DNA of 64,000 bases from Candidatus Omnitrophota bacterium (lineage in GTDB: Bacteria > Hinthialibacterota > Hinthialibacteria > Hinthialibacterales > Hinthialibacteraceae), in the NCBI GenBank assembly GCA_013177805.1, contig JABLXU010000002.1, positions 1 through 64,000 on the forward strand, read 5' to 3'. Position numbers and translations under genes: made by a program. Positions within the stretch are counted from its first letter, which is position 1. Every line of letters starts with the position of its first letter. Under the pieces are notes generated by a model. The model did no database searches, was not told where the DNA came from, and was given only the letters and a program-made list of their open reading frames with translations. Shown here in pieces: positions 25,567-33,731 of the stretch.

Positions 25567-26925
25567 ATGAACCAACAATCATCATCAGCAGAACAGGCAT
25601 TACCCAGATCACTTGGACTCTACGACGTCATCTGCATCATCGTTGGTATCATCATCGGCAGTGCTATATACCAGACACCCGCCAACATTGCCGGAATGCT
25701 GGGATCAGGTAGCCTGATTCTGTTAGTGTGGTTTCTGGGAGGGGTGCTATCTTTTATCGGGGCGCTGTGCTATGCGGAGTTGGCTTCTACCCATCCCAAG
25801 GAAGGTGGAGACTATTTTTTCCTTCATCACGCATTCGGAGATTGGGCTGGATTTCTATTTGCCTGGGGCCGTATGTGGGTCATCCATACTGGCAATATTG
25901 CCAGTATGGCCTATATCGCAGGTATTTACGGCAGCAAGCTTTATATGTTTCCCTACTCTCAGACCGTTTATGCCTTTCTGGCAGTGATCGTGCTGACCGG
26001 CATCAACTGCCTAGGTATCCAACAAGGAAAATGGACACAGAACCTACTCACCACCGCCAAGGTGCTGGGTCTGGGTGGAGTGATCCTGGTGGCATTGTTC
26101 GTACGCGCACCTCAGTCCACCGAGGCTGTAGCCGCCGCTCCAGAAACATTCCAGATGAGTTCGTTTCTGCTGGCCCTGATTTTCGTGCAGTTCTCCTTCG
26201 GCGGATGGAGTGATTGCGCCTTCGTGGCGGCGGAGATGAAACATCCGGAGAAAAACGTCTTTCGTGCGCTGATGGGCGGCCTAGCGCTAGTCACTCTGAT
26301 CTATTGCGTTATCAACGCGGTGCTTTTGCTTTCGCTGGGCGTGAAGGGCATGGCCGATTCCAGCGGGGTCATGGCTGATGTTTTAGAATTAGGCCTAGGC
26401 ACTACTGGAGGTCGGCTAATCTCAGCATTGGTGGTCATTTCCGCCCTGGGTTCGGTTAACGGCATGATCCTGGTCGGCGCACGCATCTATCATGCTTTCG
26501 GACGCGATCATTCGACATTTCATTTCCTGGGACGATGGAATCCACGTACGGGAACCCCTCTTGTTTCATTTCTAGTTCAGGGAGTGATCTCAATCATCCT
26601 TGTGCTTAGTGGCCGTTTTGAATCACTGATAATCTACACCGCCGCAGCGCATTGGCTTTTCATGATGATGACCGGCCTCGCCCTAATCGTCTTTCGGCGT
26701 TGGGAACCGCATATCGAACGTCCTTACAAGGCTCCTTTGTATCCTCTGATTCCCATCATCTACATCTCTTCTTGCGGCCTGCTGTTTCAAAGCAGCCTGA
26801 CATACGCCAATTCAATAACGCCATACGGGGGGCTGATTGGCTTTGGAATCGTGCTGGCAGGCCTGCCTTTTTATTGGATATCCAACCGGTGGCGTGGTTC
26901 GGCGCGCGGAGCGGAGATCCAATAG
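25567..26925 (+). CDS. APC-superfamily amino acid permease
   Basis: 452 residues with about 12 membrane helices. TM1 has the broken-helix Gly-rich motif IIVGIIIGSAIYQTP, the substrate-binding hallmark of the amino acid/polyamine/organocation superfamily. Other family segments are YAELASTHPKEGGDYFFLHH (TM2-TM3), FVQFSFGGWSDCAFVAAEMK (TM6 region) and AEMKHPEKNVFRALMGG. It imports or exchanges amino acids at the inner membrane; the substrate is unknown. Codon choice differs from neighbours: TCA, AGA, CTA, ATA, GGT and ACT are frequent, while nearby genes prefer CGC/CGG, CTG and GCG. This suggests acquisition by transfer. It starts 8 bases after the Nudix gene but may have joined that transcript recently. 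Confidence 0.92.
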   Translation: MNQQSSSAEQALPRSLGLYDVICIIVGIIIGSAIYQTPANIAGMLGSGSLILLVWFLGGVLSFIGALCYAELASTHPKEGGDYFFLHHAFGDWAGFLFAWGRMWVIHTGNIASMAYIAGIYGSKLYMFPYSQTVYAFLAVIVLTGINCLGIQQGKWTQNLLTTAKVLGLGGVILVALFVRAPQSTEAVAAAPETFQMSSFLLALIFVQFSFGGWSDCAFVAAEMKHPEKNVFRALMGGLALVTLIYCVINAVLLLSLGVKGMADSSGVMADVLELGLGTTGGRLISALVVISALGSVNGMILVGARIYHAFGRDHSTFHFLGRWNPRTGTPLVSFLVQGVISIILVLSGRFESLIIYTAAAHWLFMMMTGLALIVFRRWEPHIERPYKAPLYPLIPIIYISSCGLLFQSSLTYANSITPYGGLIGFGIVLAGLPFYWISNRWRGSARGAEIQ

Positions 26926-27013
26926 TTAAAATAAAACTTTAGACTTGCTTTAGTGTCGAGTTTCAGGTATCCTACTCGCTCGTTGACTCAAGCTGGGGAA
27001 GGTAGATGGATTT

Positions 27014-27577
27014 ATGCGGTATTCCTACACGTTTTTCATGAGTTATTTGTTATTGATATTTTTTACAATAGTACTACTTACTTATTGTGAAATATGGATA
27101 GGGATCAGCTTGCCGAGGGGCCTCTATCTCACCCTGGCGGCGGTTCTGGGTGTCCCGGTGATCCTCCTGGCCGGAGGATATTGGTGGAAACCAGCCTCGG
27201 CTGGGTATCTGATCTTCTTGGTTTGCCTCTATACGCTCCATGCCGTTCCCTGGCACGTGGAAAAAGCGTTTTGGATGGATCTGGAACGCGTGCGGCCGGG
27301 GATGACCGCCGCCGAGGTGGACCGTCTCCTGGCCCGGTATATCAAAGAACACGCCGGGGAGGCAAGCAAGACGGTATCCAAGAAAATCCCGGCGATGGAG
27401 GCGGTCCAAGCGGAAACGGAGGGAACTGAATACGCAAGCGCGGCCGTCGCTCCCCCCGGCCGGGAGGTGTCAGGATCCGTGGTTTACCGCCTCCCGGCGG
27501 ACATTTCGGAGAAGATCCGGTGCGTCGTCCACTTTGAGAATAACCACGTGGTGAGCTTGGAATATTTCAAGGATTAA
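27014..27577 (+). CDS. Membrane protein with SmpA/OmlA-like C-terminal segment
   Basis: 187 residues. Three hydrophobic segments occupy the N-terminal third: FFMSYLLLIFFTIVLLTYCE, LYLTLAAVLGVPVILLAGGY and GYLIFLVCLYTLHAVPW. Next comes LERVRPGMTAAEVDRLLARY (about residues 94-113), the turn-helix pattern (G-M-x-x-x-E-V-x-x-L-L) of SmpA/OmlA (BamE-like) domains. A Lys/Glu-rich linker and a beta-strand tail ending CVVHFENNHVVSLEYFKD follow. In BamE-like proteins this unit is a small alpha/beta domain in the periplasm; here it is attached to an inner-membrane anchor. Function unknown. A weak promoter (TTGCTT, 17 bases, TATCCT at 26945-26973) precedes it. Confidence 0.65.
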   Translation: MRYSYTFFMSYLLLIFFTIVLLTYCEIWIGISLPRGLYLTLAAVLGVPVILLAGGYWWKPASAGYLIFLVCLYTLHAVPWHVEKAFWMDLERVRPGMTAAEVDRLLARYIKEHAGEASKTVSKKIPAMEAVQAETEGTEYASAAVAPPGREVSGSVVYRLPADISEKIRCVVHFENNHVVSLEYFKD

Positions 27578-27601
27578 ATCTCTTTTCGAAATCCGCGGCG
27601 G

Positions 27602-28222
27602 TCAATCGCAATCCGGCATCCAATCGGGATGGCGGTGGTGCTCGAACATCCGGGTGATCTGTTCCGGGGTTACCCGGGTGATGGAGAGGGGGGGAATCTG
27701 GTCTTCCGGGAAAAATCCCACATCCGCCGTTTCCAGGCTTGACGCGGGCCGGCCGCCGGTGATTTCGCACAGGAAGAACATTTTGTAAATATGGAAGGGA
27801 TACGGCGGCAGGTGGGGATGGCGGCTGCGGTCGTACACGGCGAGGAGCTTGACGACGCGCGTTTCGAATCCCGATTCCTCGAAGATTTCCTTGATGACAT
27901 TTTCGGAGGGAGACCGGCCGGGATCGGCCCAACCGCCTGGGAGGGTCCACGCGTTGTCCGCTCGTTCCTTGACCAGGAGAATGGCGTCATTCTGAAACAC
28001 CACGCCCCGCACATCGACTTTCGGGGTCGCGTACCCCGCCTCGCGCGAAAACAAATCCAGAACGGGTTCGACCGCCACACCCGCCCCGGCGGCCATGATC
28101 TCCGCGGCCACTAGCCGCACCGCCTCGTACCGTTCGACATCAAAGGGATTGGCGGCGTATTCCAGTCCATTTTGGGCCACAGCCTGCAAACGGCGGGCCC
28201 ATTCCAACCATTGCCGATCCAC
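27602..28222 (-). CDS. Nudix hydrolase with N-terminal Nudix_N helical domain (ADP-ribose/CDP-choline type)
   Basis: 206 residues. Residues 1-60 form the helical dimerisation domain of the YjhB-like group (MDRQWLEWARRLQAVAQNGL, FDVERYEAVRLVAAEIMAAG). A KVDVRGVVF strand precedes the Nudix box, TLPGGWADPGRSPSENVIKE then IFEESGFETRVVK. The Glu of the first GX5E position is Arg here and the box Arg is Lys; the catalytic EE pair is present. PYPFHIYKMFFLCEITGG and EDQIPPLSITRVT complete the family pattern. These enzymes cleave ADP-ribose, CDP-choline or related compounds. The gene is convergent with the membrane gene at 27014 and stands alone. Confidence 0.88.
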   Translation of the reverse strand: MDRQWLEWARRLQAVAQNGLEYAANPFDVERYEAVRLVAAEIMAAGAGVAVEPVLDLFSREAGYATPKVDVRGVVFQNDAILLVKERADNAWTLPGGWADPGRSPSENVIKEIFEESGFETRVVKLLAVYDRSRHPHLPPYPFHIYKMFFLCEITGGRPASSLETADVGFFPEDQIPPLSITRVTPEQITRMFEHHRHPDWMPDCD

Positions 28223-28380
28223 TGCCGGTTCCTTTCTGATTCATCTTTCAGTTTTATCCCAACGCTGTAATTCGCATCCAGAATAACTATACTGGATAAG
28301 ATCAATAAAGTAAGCACGAGACCCTTCGCCGGGACGTTCCGCCGCCCCGGGCCACCCCTTGCCGGTATGGGAGTGAAACC

Positions 28381-29247
28381 ATGTCACCTGCCAATTCCTT
28401 TGTGTCTGACGTAACCGCTGACAATTTTGAAGAGATCGTTCTCCAAGCGCCTCCGGATACGGTCGTATTAGTTGATTTCTGGGCGCCGTGGTGCGCACCT
28501 TGCCGCCAACTCGGGCCGGTCCTGGAGAACATCGCCGTTTCGTACAAAGGGAGCGTACGCGTGGCCAAAGTCAACGTGGATGAGAATCCCGATCTGAGCG
28601 AAGCCTTCGGCATTCAGGGCATTCCCGCCGTCAAGATTTTCCGCGACGGCGAATTGATCAGCCAATTCACCGGCGCCGCGCCGGAAGCGGAGATCCGCCG
28701 TTTGCTGAGCCGGTTTGTCTCGCCCGCCGCTGACGAGGGGGTAGAGCTGGGACGCGCGTACCTGCGGGCGGGAAACTATGATAAAGCCCGGCAATGTTTT
28801 CTAAAAATCTTGGAAAGCGATCCCGCCAACACGGCGGCCCGCCTCGAGCTGGCGCGCGTGGCCCTGCGGCAAAACGACCTGGAGGCCGCACGGGAACAGG
28901 CCGGTGCGGTCGAACCGGGAACCTCCGATTACGAGGAAGCCCAGAAAATCCTCCACCGGGTAGAATTTCTGACCGAGTGTCAGGGATTCGGGGACAAGAA
29001 TGATCTCCTGCGGCAAGTACAAGCCGACGAGGACAATCTTGACGCCCGCTACCGCTTGGCGCTTTGTCTGGCTGCCGGGGAAGAATACCCCCAGGCCCTT
29101 GAGGAATTGATCCGGGTTCTTCAGAAAAACAAAAATTATCAAGATGGCGCGGCCAAGAACGCGATGCTCAAGATATTCACCCTTGTGGGCTCCCGCAGCC
29201 CGTTGGCGAACGAGTACCGCGAGAAATTGTCGTGGATCCTGTTTTGA
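28381..29247 (+). CDS. Thioredoxin-TPR protein of the CnoX (YbbN) type with an intact CXXC
   Basis: 288 residues. An N-terminal thioredoxin domain (about 1-110) carries VDFWAPWCAPCRQLGPVL, with C38 and C41 forming a CAPC active site and the cis-Pro in QGIPAVKIF. The C-terminal half (about 120-288) holds TPR-like helices (LGRAYLRAGNYDKARQCFLK, ARLELARVALRQNDLEAARE), a central gap region and a final tetratricopeptide unit. This is the layout of CnoX, a chaperone that protects proteins under hypochlorous or oxidative stress and hands them to GroEL/DnaK. E. coli CnoX lacks the redox pair (SXXC), so this version could also reduce disulfides. GGGAG lies just upstream. It converges with thiO. Confidence 0.9.
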   Translation: MSPANSFVSDVTADNFEEIVLQAPPDTVVLVDFWAPWCAPCRQLGPVLENIAVSYKGSVRVAKVNVDENPDLSEAFGIQGIPAVKIFRDGELISQFTGAAPEAEIRRLLSRFVSPAADEGVELGRAYLRAGNYDKARQCFLKILESDPANTAARLELARVALRQNDLEAAREQAGAVEPGTSDYEEAQKILHRVEFLTECQGFGDKNDLLRQVQADEDNLDARYRLALCLAAGEEYPQALEELIRVLQKNKNYQDGAAKNAMLKIFTLVGSRSPLANEYREKLSWILF

Positions 29248-29261
29248 TAAAGAATTACATG

Positions 29262-29291
29262 GCATGTCTCACATATACAGCATGTCTCACA
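29262..29291 (+). repeat. 12-base duplication at the tail of thiO
   Basis: GCATGTCTCACA occurs at 29262-29273 and again at 29280-29291, separated by TATACA. The second copy reaches into the last codons and stop of thiO (minus strand). Confidence 0.65.
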
Positions 29292-30372
29292 ACGCGTAGG
29301 GCCGGGGATCCACGATGGGTGTCCGGCCCAGGATGAGGTCCGCCAGCAGCCGGGCCGACGCGGGGGCCATGACCACCCCGCAGCGGAAATGACCGGCGTT
29401 GATATACAATCCTTCCAGGGTAGGGTGCCGCCCGATGACCGGGATATTGTTCTCCCGGCCCGGGCGCAGGCCCGCCCATTGCTTTTCAATGGGATACCGG
29501 TCCAAGGCGGGAACCATCCGCCGGGATGCCTGCCGCAACGTTTCCGCCGCCGCGGCTGTGGTCTGCTTGTCAAAACCCACATGTTCCACGGTGCTTCCTG
29601 CCAGAATATGGCCATCCGCCCGCGGTACGAGGTACTGATCCCGGTGCATGAGCATACGGGTGAGCCATCCGGGAGCGCCTTGAAAGAGAACAATCTGTCC
29701 CCGCACGGGACGAATATCGACATTCACCTGAGATTCGTCCAAGAACGTCCGGCTCCACGCCCCGGTGGCGATGACCACGCATTCCGCTTCCAGCGGTCCC
29801 GAAGGCGTCTCGACTCCGGTGATTTTGCCATTCCGGCTGATCAGGGATAGTACGGGCGTATCTTCCAGCACCTTTACCCCTATCCGCCGGGCGCTGACTT
29901 GCAAGGCCCGCAACAGCCGCGGGGGGCGGATTTGGGCGGCACGCGGCATCCAGAGCGCCGTCTCGAATTCCCGGCGGTTCACATGGGGTTCAATTTCGTG
30001 GAGTTCATCGCTTTGAAGCCATTGCATCGCTACGCCGTGTTGCGCGGCCCATTGCAGAGCCGGTTCCTTTTCTTCCCTATCCAGGATCAGCATGCCGGAG
30101 AGACGCCATTCAGGATCGATGCCGCTTTCTTCCTGGAGAAGGCCGGCCACTTGTTCGTATCGCAATTCCGCCCAGCGCGTGAGCACCGTCACCGCTGGGG
30201 GATGCCGCCACGGGTACATCGGCGAGAGGATGCCGCTGCTGGCCCACGAGGCTTCCTGTCCCACCTGCCGGCGCTCGACCAGGGTAACCGAAAGCCCCTC
30301 TTTCCGCAGTTCCCGCGCGGTCATCAGGCCGATGATGCCTCCCCCGGCGACCAGGCAATCCGGTTTCATCAT
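29287..30372 (-). CDS. thiO: FAD-dependent glycine oxidase ThiO-type
   Basis: 361 residues. The N-terminal dinucleotide fold has CLVAGGGIIGLMTARELRKE (GxGxxG type with acidic end in LVERR, about residues 5-35). GQEASWASSGILSPMYPW is a signature of the DAO/ThiO group (about 38-55). The middle has the substrate domain, and the C-terminus AGLRPGRENNIPVIGRHP and INAGHFRCGVVMAPASARLL close the FAD site. ThiO oxidises glycine to iminoglycine for the thiazole half of thiamin. No other thi gene is nearby, so a general D-amino acid or glycine oxidase is also possible. An ATG pair begins the gene (30372 or 30369) without a clear ribosome-binding site. It stands between convergent cnoX and recG. Confidence 0.85.
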   Translation of the reverse strand: MMKPDCLVAGGGIIGLMTARELRKEGLSVTLVERRQVGQEASWASSGILSPMYPWRHPPAVTVLTRWAELRYEQVAGLLQEESGIDPEWRLSGMLILDREEKEPALQWAAQHGVAMQWLQSDELHEIEPHVNRREFETALWMPRAAQIRPPRLLRALQVSARRIGVKVLEDTPVLSLISRNGKITGVETPSGPLEAECVVIATGAWSRTFLDESQVNVDIRPVRGQIVLFQGAPGWLTRMLMHRDQYLVPRADGHILAGSTVEHVGFDKQTTAAAAETLRQASRRMVPALDRYPIEKQWAGLRPGRENNIPVIGRHPTLEGLYINAGHFRCGVVMAPASARLLADLILGRTPIVDPRPYAL

Positions 30373-30551
30373 GTTTCGTCAATCCCAAGGCTGATTAGTA
30401 GAATGCGTGGCAGATTCCTATGGTCCAAATTATAACCGGCCAGGGTGGATGATGCCCGTCAGGAAGAAGGGGTAAAACGTATTGCCGTGGTGGAGAATCG
30501 GGACAAACACTGGGATTCCCCCTTCCAAGCCCCGTTCAATTCCGGATCCGG

Positions 30552-32840
30552 TTACGAAGGCCGGACGATATCAAAATAGCGTCCGGCCTGGCCGAGTTCC
30601 TGCTTGACGCGTTGATTGGGGACCGAGGAGAGGGTGGGATCGTCCAGGTAAATTTTCTTGGCTTCCTGGTGGGCTTCTTGGAGCAAGTCCATATCCCGGA
30701 AGGGATCGGCCAGCCGGAACTTGATATGCCCGCTTTGTTTAATCCCGAACGATTCACCCGGGCCACGGAGCCGCAAATCTTCCTCCGCGATGACAAAACC
30801 GTCCCGCGTCTTTTCCATCACCCGCATGCGTTTTTGAGCGAAAGGCGAGATGGTTTCCGGGGTGATCAGGATGCAATACGATTTATGAGTTCCCCGCCCG
30901 ACCCGTCCCCGCAGTTGATGCAGCTGGGCCAGGCCGAAGCGGTCCGCTCCCAGAATCACCATGATCGTGGCGTTGGGCAGATCGACGCCCACTTCGATCA
31001 CCGTGGTGGCCACGACGACATCGATCTCCCCGTTTTGCATGCGCGCCATAATGTCTTCCTTGGTTTCCGCCGAATGCCGCCCGTGCAAGAGCACTACCCG
31101 CCGGCGGGGCAAGAAGGTTTGGGAGAGTTTTTCGAAGGCTTCTTCCGTGGAAGGCAACTGGGGCACGTTTTCAGACGGTTCGATAATCGGGCAAACCACA
31201 TACGCTTGTTGGCCCGCGGCGATTTTTTCGTCCACGAATTCCCACACGTGACTTTCCTTGTCCCAGGCTGTCCAGCGGGTGATCACAGGGGGCCGCCCAG
31301 GAGGCAGGGAGCGGATCACCGAAACATCCATGTCTCCGAACAAGGTCAGGGACAAGGTGCGTGGAATCGGCGTGGCCGTGGCGGCCAGCAAATCGGGGTG
31401 GGTTCCCTTTTCGATCAGCCGCTGGCGCTGCTGTACGCCAAACTTGTGCTGTTCATCCACGACCACCAAACCCAGGTTGGCGAATTCCACGTGCTCCTGA
31501 AACAGGGCGTGCGTGCCCACCGCGATGTGGGCGGAACCATCGGCCAAGGCTTGGAGATTCGCCTGCCGGCGCGCGGGGGGGCCGCTGCCGATCAGCAGCA
31601 CCGTCTTCAATCCCGGTAGGCCGGCTGTCAGTTTCCGGATGGTGTTGGCGTGTTGCTGAGCGAGGAGCTCCGTGGGAGCCATCAAGGCTGCCTGCGTTCC
31701 ACCGGCCGCGGCCACGATCATCGCGTACAGCGAGACAACCGTCTTGCCCGATCCCACATCCCCTTGCAGCAGCCGGTTCATGGGCAGGGGGGAATGCATA
31801 TCTTTTTCGATTTCCTGGCATACCCGGATTTGATCCTCCGTGAGCCGGAACGGCAGGTTCTGGACAAACAGCGCGGGCCAGTTCCGGGGATCGTCTGAAG
31901 TCCCCGGCGCGGCCTCCGCTCCCCAAGGGCTGGGATGAGGCAAAGGGTGCTCGATCCCCCGCATTTGCTGTCGCGCCGCCCGGTTTTTTTGCGTGAGCAA
32001 TTGGTGTAGGAAAAATTCCTCGAACACCAACCGGCGGCGGGCTTTTTCCCAGGCCGAATCCGGCACACCGGTCAGCCAGGGCGCGGGCGGAGTTTCTTCT
32101 TCTCCGCTATCCCATAGGAGATTCACCGGTTTCGCGTTCAAATCCGTGGGGGCGCCATCACCGGGCTGGGGGCAGTGTAAAAGGGTAAACGCCTTTAACC
32201 GGCTGGGGTACCCATGCCGTGCCAGGCAATCCGGCGGCAAGAAATCTTCACAAAACGGGCCGAACCGCTCCAGGGCTTTTTGGATCACCTTCCGCACCGC
32301 GCCCTGGGTGAGTCCTTCGCTCAAGGGATAGAGAGGTAAAATCCCGCCGCCATCCGGTTCGGGCTCGTTTTTATCCAGGATTTGATATTTCGGCGCGGAC
32401 ATTTGCAGGAACGAGTTGTACAGTTCCACCTTGCCATGCAGCAACAGCCGGACCCCCCGCTTGATCTTGTCACGCAGAAAAGGTTGATTAAACCAGACCA
32501 CGAGCATGTCGGCGGTGCGATCGGTGACCCGCGCTTCCAGGATATGCCGCACCTTGCCGGCGTGGCGGGGAAGCCGTTCTTCCACTGCGATCACTTCCAC
32601 CGCCACCGTGGCCGTTTCTCCCGCACGCAGCCGTAAAACCGGCGTCCGGCTGTGGTAATCCTCATATCCGCGGGGCAGATGCCAAAACAAATCCCGGACC
32701 GTACGGATTCCCAACCGTTCAAAAATCGCCCCACGATGCGGGCCGACACCGGGGCAAAATTGGATGGGCGTATCCAATCCCTCCTGGTATTTTTGGGGGA
32801 GTGCTGGTTTATGGAGAGGGTTCGGCTTGGGCCTCATCAT
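30552..32840 (-). CDS. recG: ATP-dependent DNA helicase RecG
   Basis: 762 residues. Branch-migration helicase acting on stalled forks and Holliday junctions. The N-terminal wedge/OB-fold is in about residues 60-155. Walker A GDVGSGKT is near 363, the DEQHKFGVQQRQRL box near 460, TATPIPRTLSLTLFGDMDVS follows, and the C-terminal helicase part has VEVGVDLPNATIMVILGADR and LHQLRGRVGRGTHKSYCIL. DLRLRGPGESFGIKQSG is a RecG-specific hook near the end. The first ATG overlaps the folB stop (ATGA at 32837-32840), so folB and recG are translationally coupled. Length is slightly above the E. coli enzyme because of a loop at about 225-310. Confidence 0.96.
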   Translation of the reverse strand: MMRPKPNPLHKPALPQKYQEGLDTPIQFCPGVGPHRGAIFERLGIRTVRDLFWHLPRGYEDYHSRTPVLRLRAGETATVAVEVIAVEERLPRHAGKVRHILEARVTDRTADMLVVWFNQPFLRDKIKRGVRLLLHGKVELYNSFLQMSAPKYQILDKNEPEPDGGGILPLYPLSEGLTQGAVRKVIQKALERFGPFCEDFLPPDCLARHGYPSRLKAFTLLHCPQPGDGAPTDLNAKPVNLLWDSGEEETPPAPWLTGVPDSAWEKARRRLVFEEFFLHQLLTQKNRAARQQMRGIEHPLPHPSPWGAEAAPGTSDDPRNWPALFVQNLPFRLTEDQIRVCQEIEKDMHSPLPMNRLLQGDVGSGKTVVSLYAMIVAAAGGTQAALMAPTELLAQQHANTIRKLTAGLPGLKTVLLIGSGPPARRQANLQALADGSAHIAVGTHALFQEHVEFANLGLVVVDEQHKFGVQQRQRLIEKGTHPDLLAATATPIPRTLSLTLFGDMDVSVIRSLPPGRPPVITRWTAWDKESHVWEFVDEKIAAGQQAYVVCPIIEPSENVPQLPSTEEAFEKLSQTFLPRRRVVLLHGRHSAETKEDIMARMQNGEIDVVVATTVIEVGVDLPNATIMVILGADRFGLAQLHQLRGRVGRGTHKSYCILITPETISPFAQKRMRVMEKTRDGFVIAEEDLRLRGPGESFGIKQSGHIKFRLADPFRDMDLLQEAHQEAKKIYLDDPTLSSVPNQRVKQELGQAGRYFDIVRPS

Positions 32841-33205
32841 TCTATCCGCGGACGGCGCCGTTGAATTTCCACCGCCACCCGGCCTTGCATACCGGGAATC
32901 GGATTTCTTTCTTTGGATGCTTTCACCAGGACCGCTTCGGCTTTCAAGGCCAACAATTCTTCCGCGACCCGTTCACACAGCGCTTCCAAGAGGGCAAAGG
33001 GGCGGGATTGCGCCACCCGCACCAGTGTTTCGTAGGCTTTGACATAATTCAGAGTGTCGGTCAACTGGTCCGACCGGCCCGCCGCTTGGAGATCGCAATC
33101 CATAACAATTGAAAAACGGATAGGCTGGGGTTGGCCGCGTTCTCGTTTTCCGGCGCCTACCCGCACCGTGACCACCACGTCTTCAAGGTAGATCCGGTCA
33201 CTCAC
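32837..33205 (-). CDS. folB: Dihydroneopterin aldolase
   Basis: 122 residues, the usual length. It converts 7,8-dihydroneopterin to 6-hydroxymethyl-dihydropterin in folate synthesis. Tunnel-fold motifs are SDRIYLEDVVVTVRVGAGKR at the start (with the RIGxxxxER-like loop), LTDTLNYVKAYETL (about residues 47-60; the D-T-x-N/D-Y motif) and LLEALCERVAEELLAL (about 72-87) with the catalytic Glu in LLEALC. KASKERNPIPGMQGRVAVEI is the C-terminal strand with the Lys. It is the first gene of a two-gene unit with recG. A folP gene is present about 22 kb away, but the two are not linked. Confidence 0.92.
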   Translation of the reverse strand: MSDRIYLEDVVVTVRVGAGKRERGQPQPIRFSIVMDCDLQAAGRSDQLTDTLNYVKAYETLVRVAQSRPFALLEALCERVAEELLALKAEAVLVKASKERNPIPGMQGRVAVEIQRRRPRIE

Positions 33206-33731
33206 GGGAATGATCCTTTACTTTCTATGTTGATTGTATACTCCTATGCCCCGCCGGCGAGGCCGTTCTCGCGCGAGAAGACCGGGGTGTAGTCATCCCG
33301 GCGACCATACGGCCCAGCGGAATCCAAATCCCTCCGTTCAGCATCCGGGATTAAGCGGCACACGCAGGGTTGCTATCTCAGAGTTTTTTCCCCTCACCCT
33401 TGCCCTCTTCCAGAGAGAGGGGAATGTCTCAACCTCCCATCAAAATTCATACTATAAATAAAGCACAGAGACCGAGACAATTCTGCCTTTGGGTAAATTG
33501 ATATGAATAAGGCTTCTACCGGCAATAATTGCCTCTCTCTTTGCTGGTACTTTTCCTTATCCTCTAGTTCTCATTTGGAGGTATTGTGGTAGTTAGTTTA
33601 ATAGCATCAAGGGATTAGATTCAAATCGAAATCCATTTCCCTCTTTTTTTCATCCTGGCATCGAGTTTGCTCAAAAACAATCAACGCTTGTTCCCTCGGT
33701 GCGGCCGGAGTTGCCGCGGATACCACCACGG
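33206..33731. other. Gene-free stretch before fliK with repeats
   Basis: It holds an 18-base piece (GCCCCGCCGGCGAGGCCG, 33248-33265) identical to one between motA and motB, and a CCCTCACCCT-type palindrome (33391-33423). The remaining part is AT-rich. No clear promoter or sigma-28 site was found. Confidence 0.5.
33391..33423 (+). repeat. CCCTCACCCT-type dispersed palindromic repeat, copy 8
   Basis: CCCTCACCCTTGCCCTCTTC is followed by CAGAGAGAGGGGA. Same family and orientation as the other copies. Confidence 0.7.
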
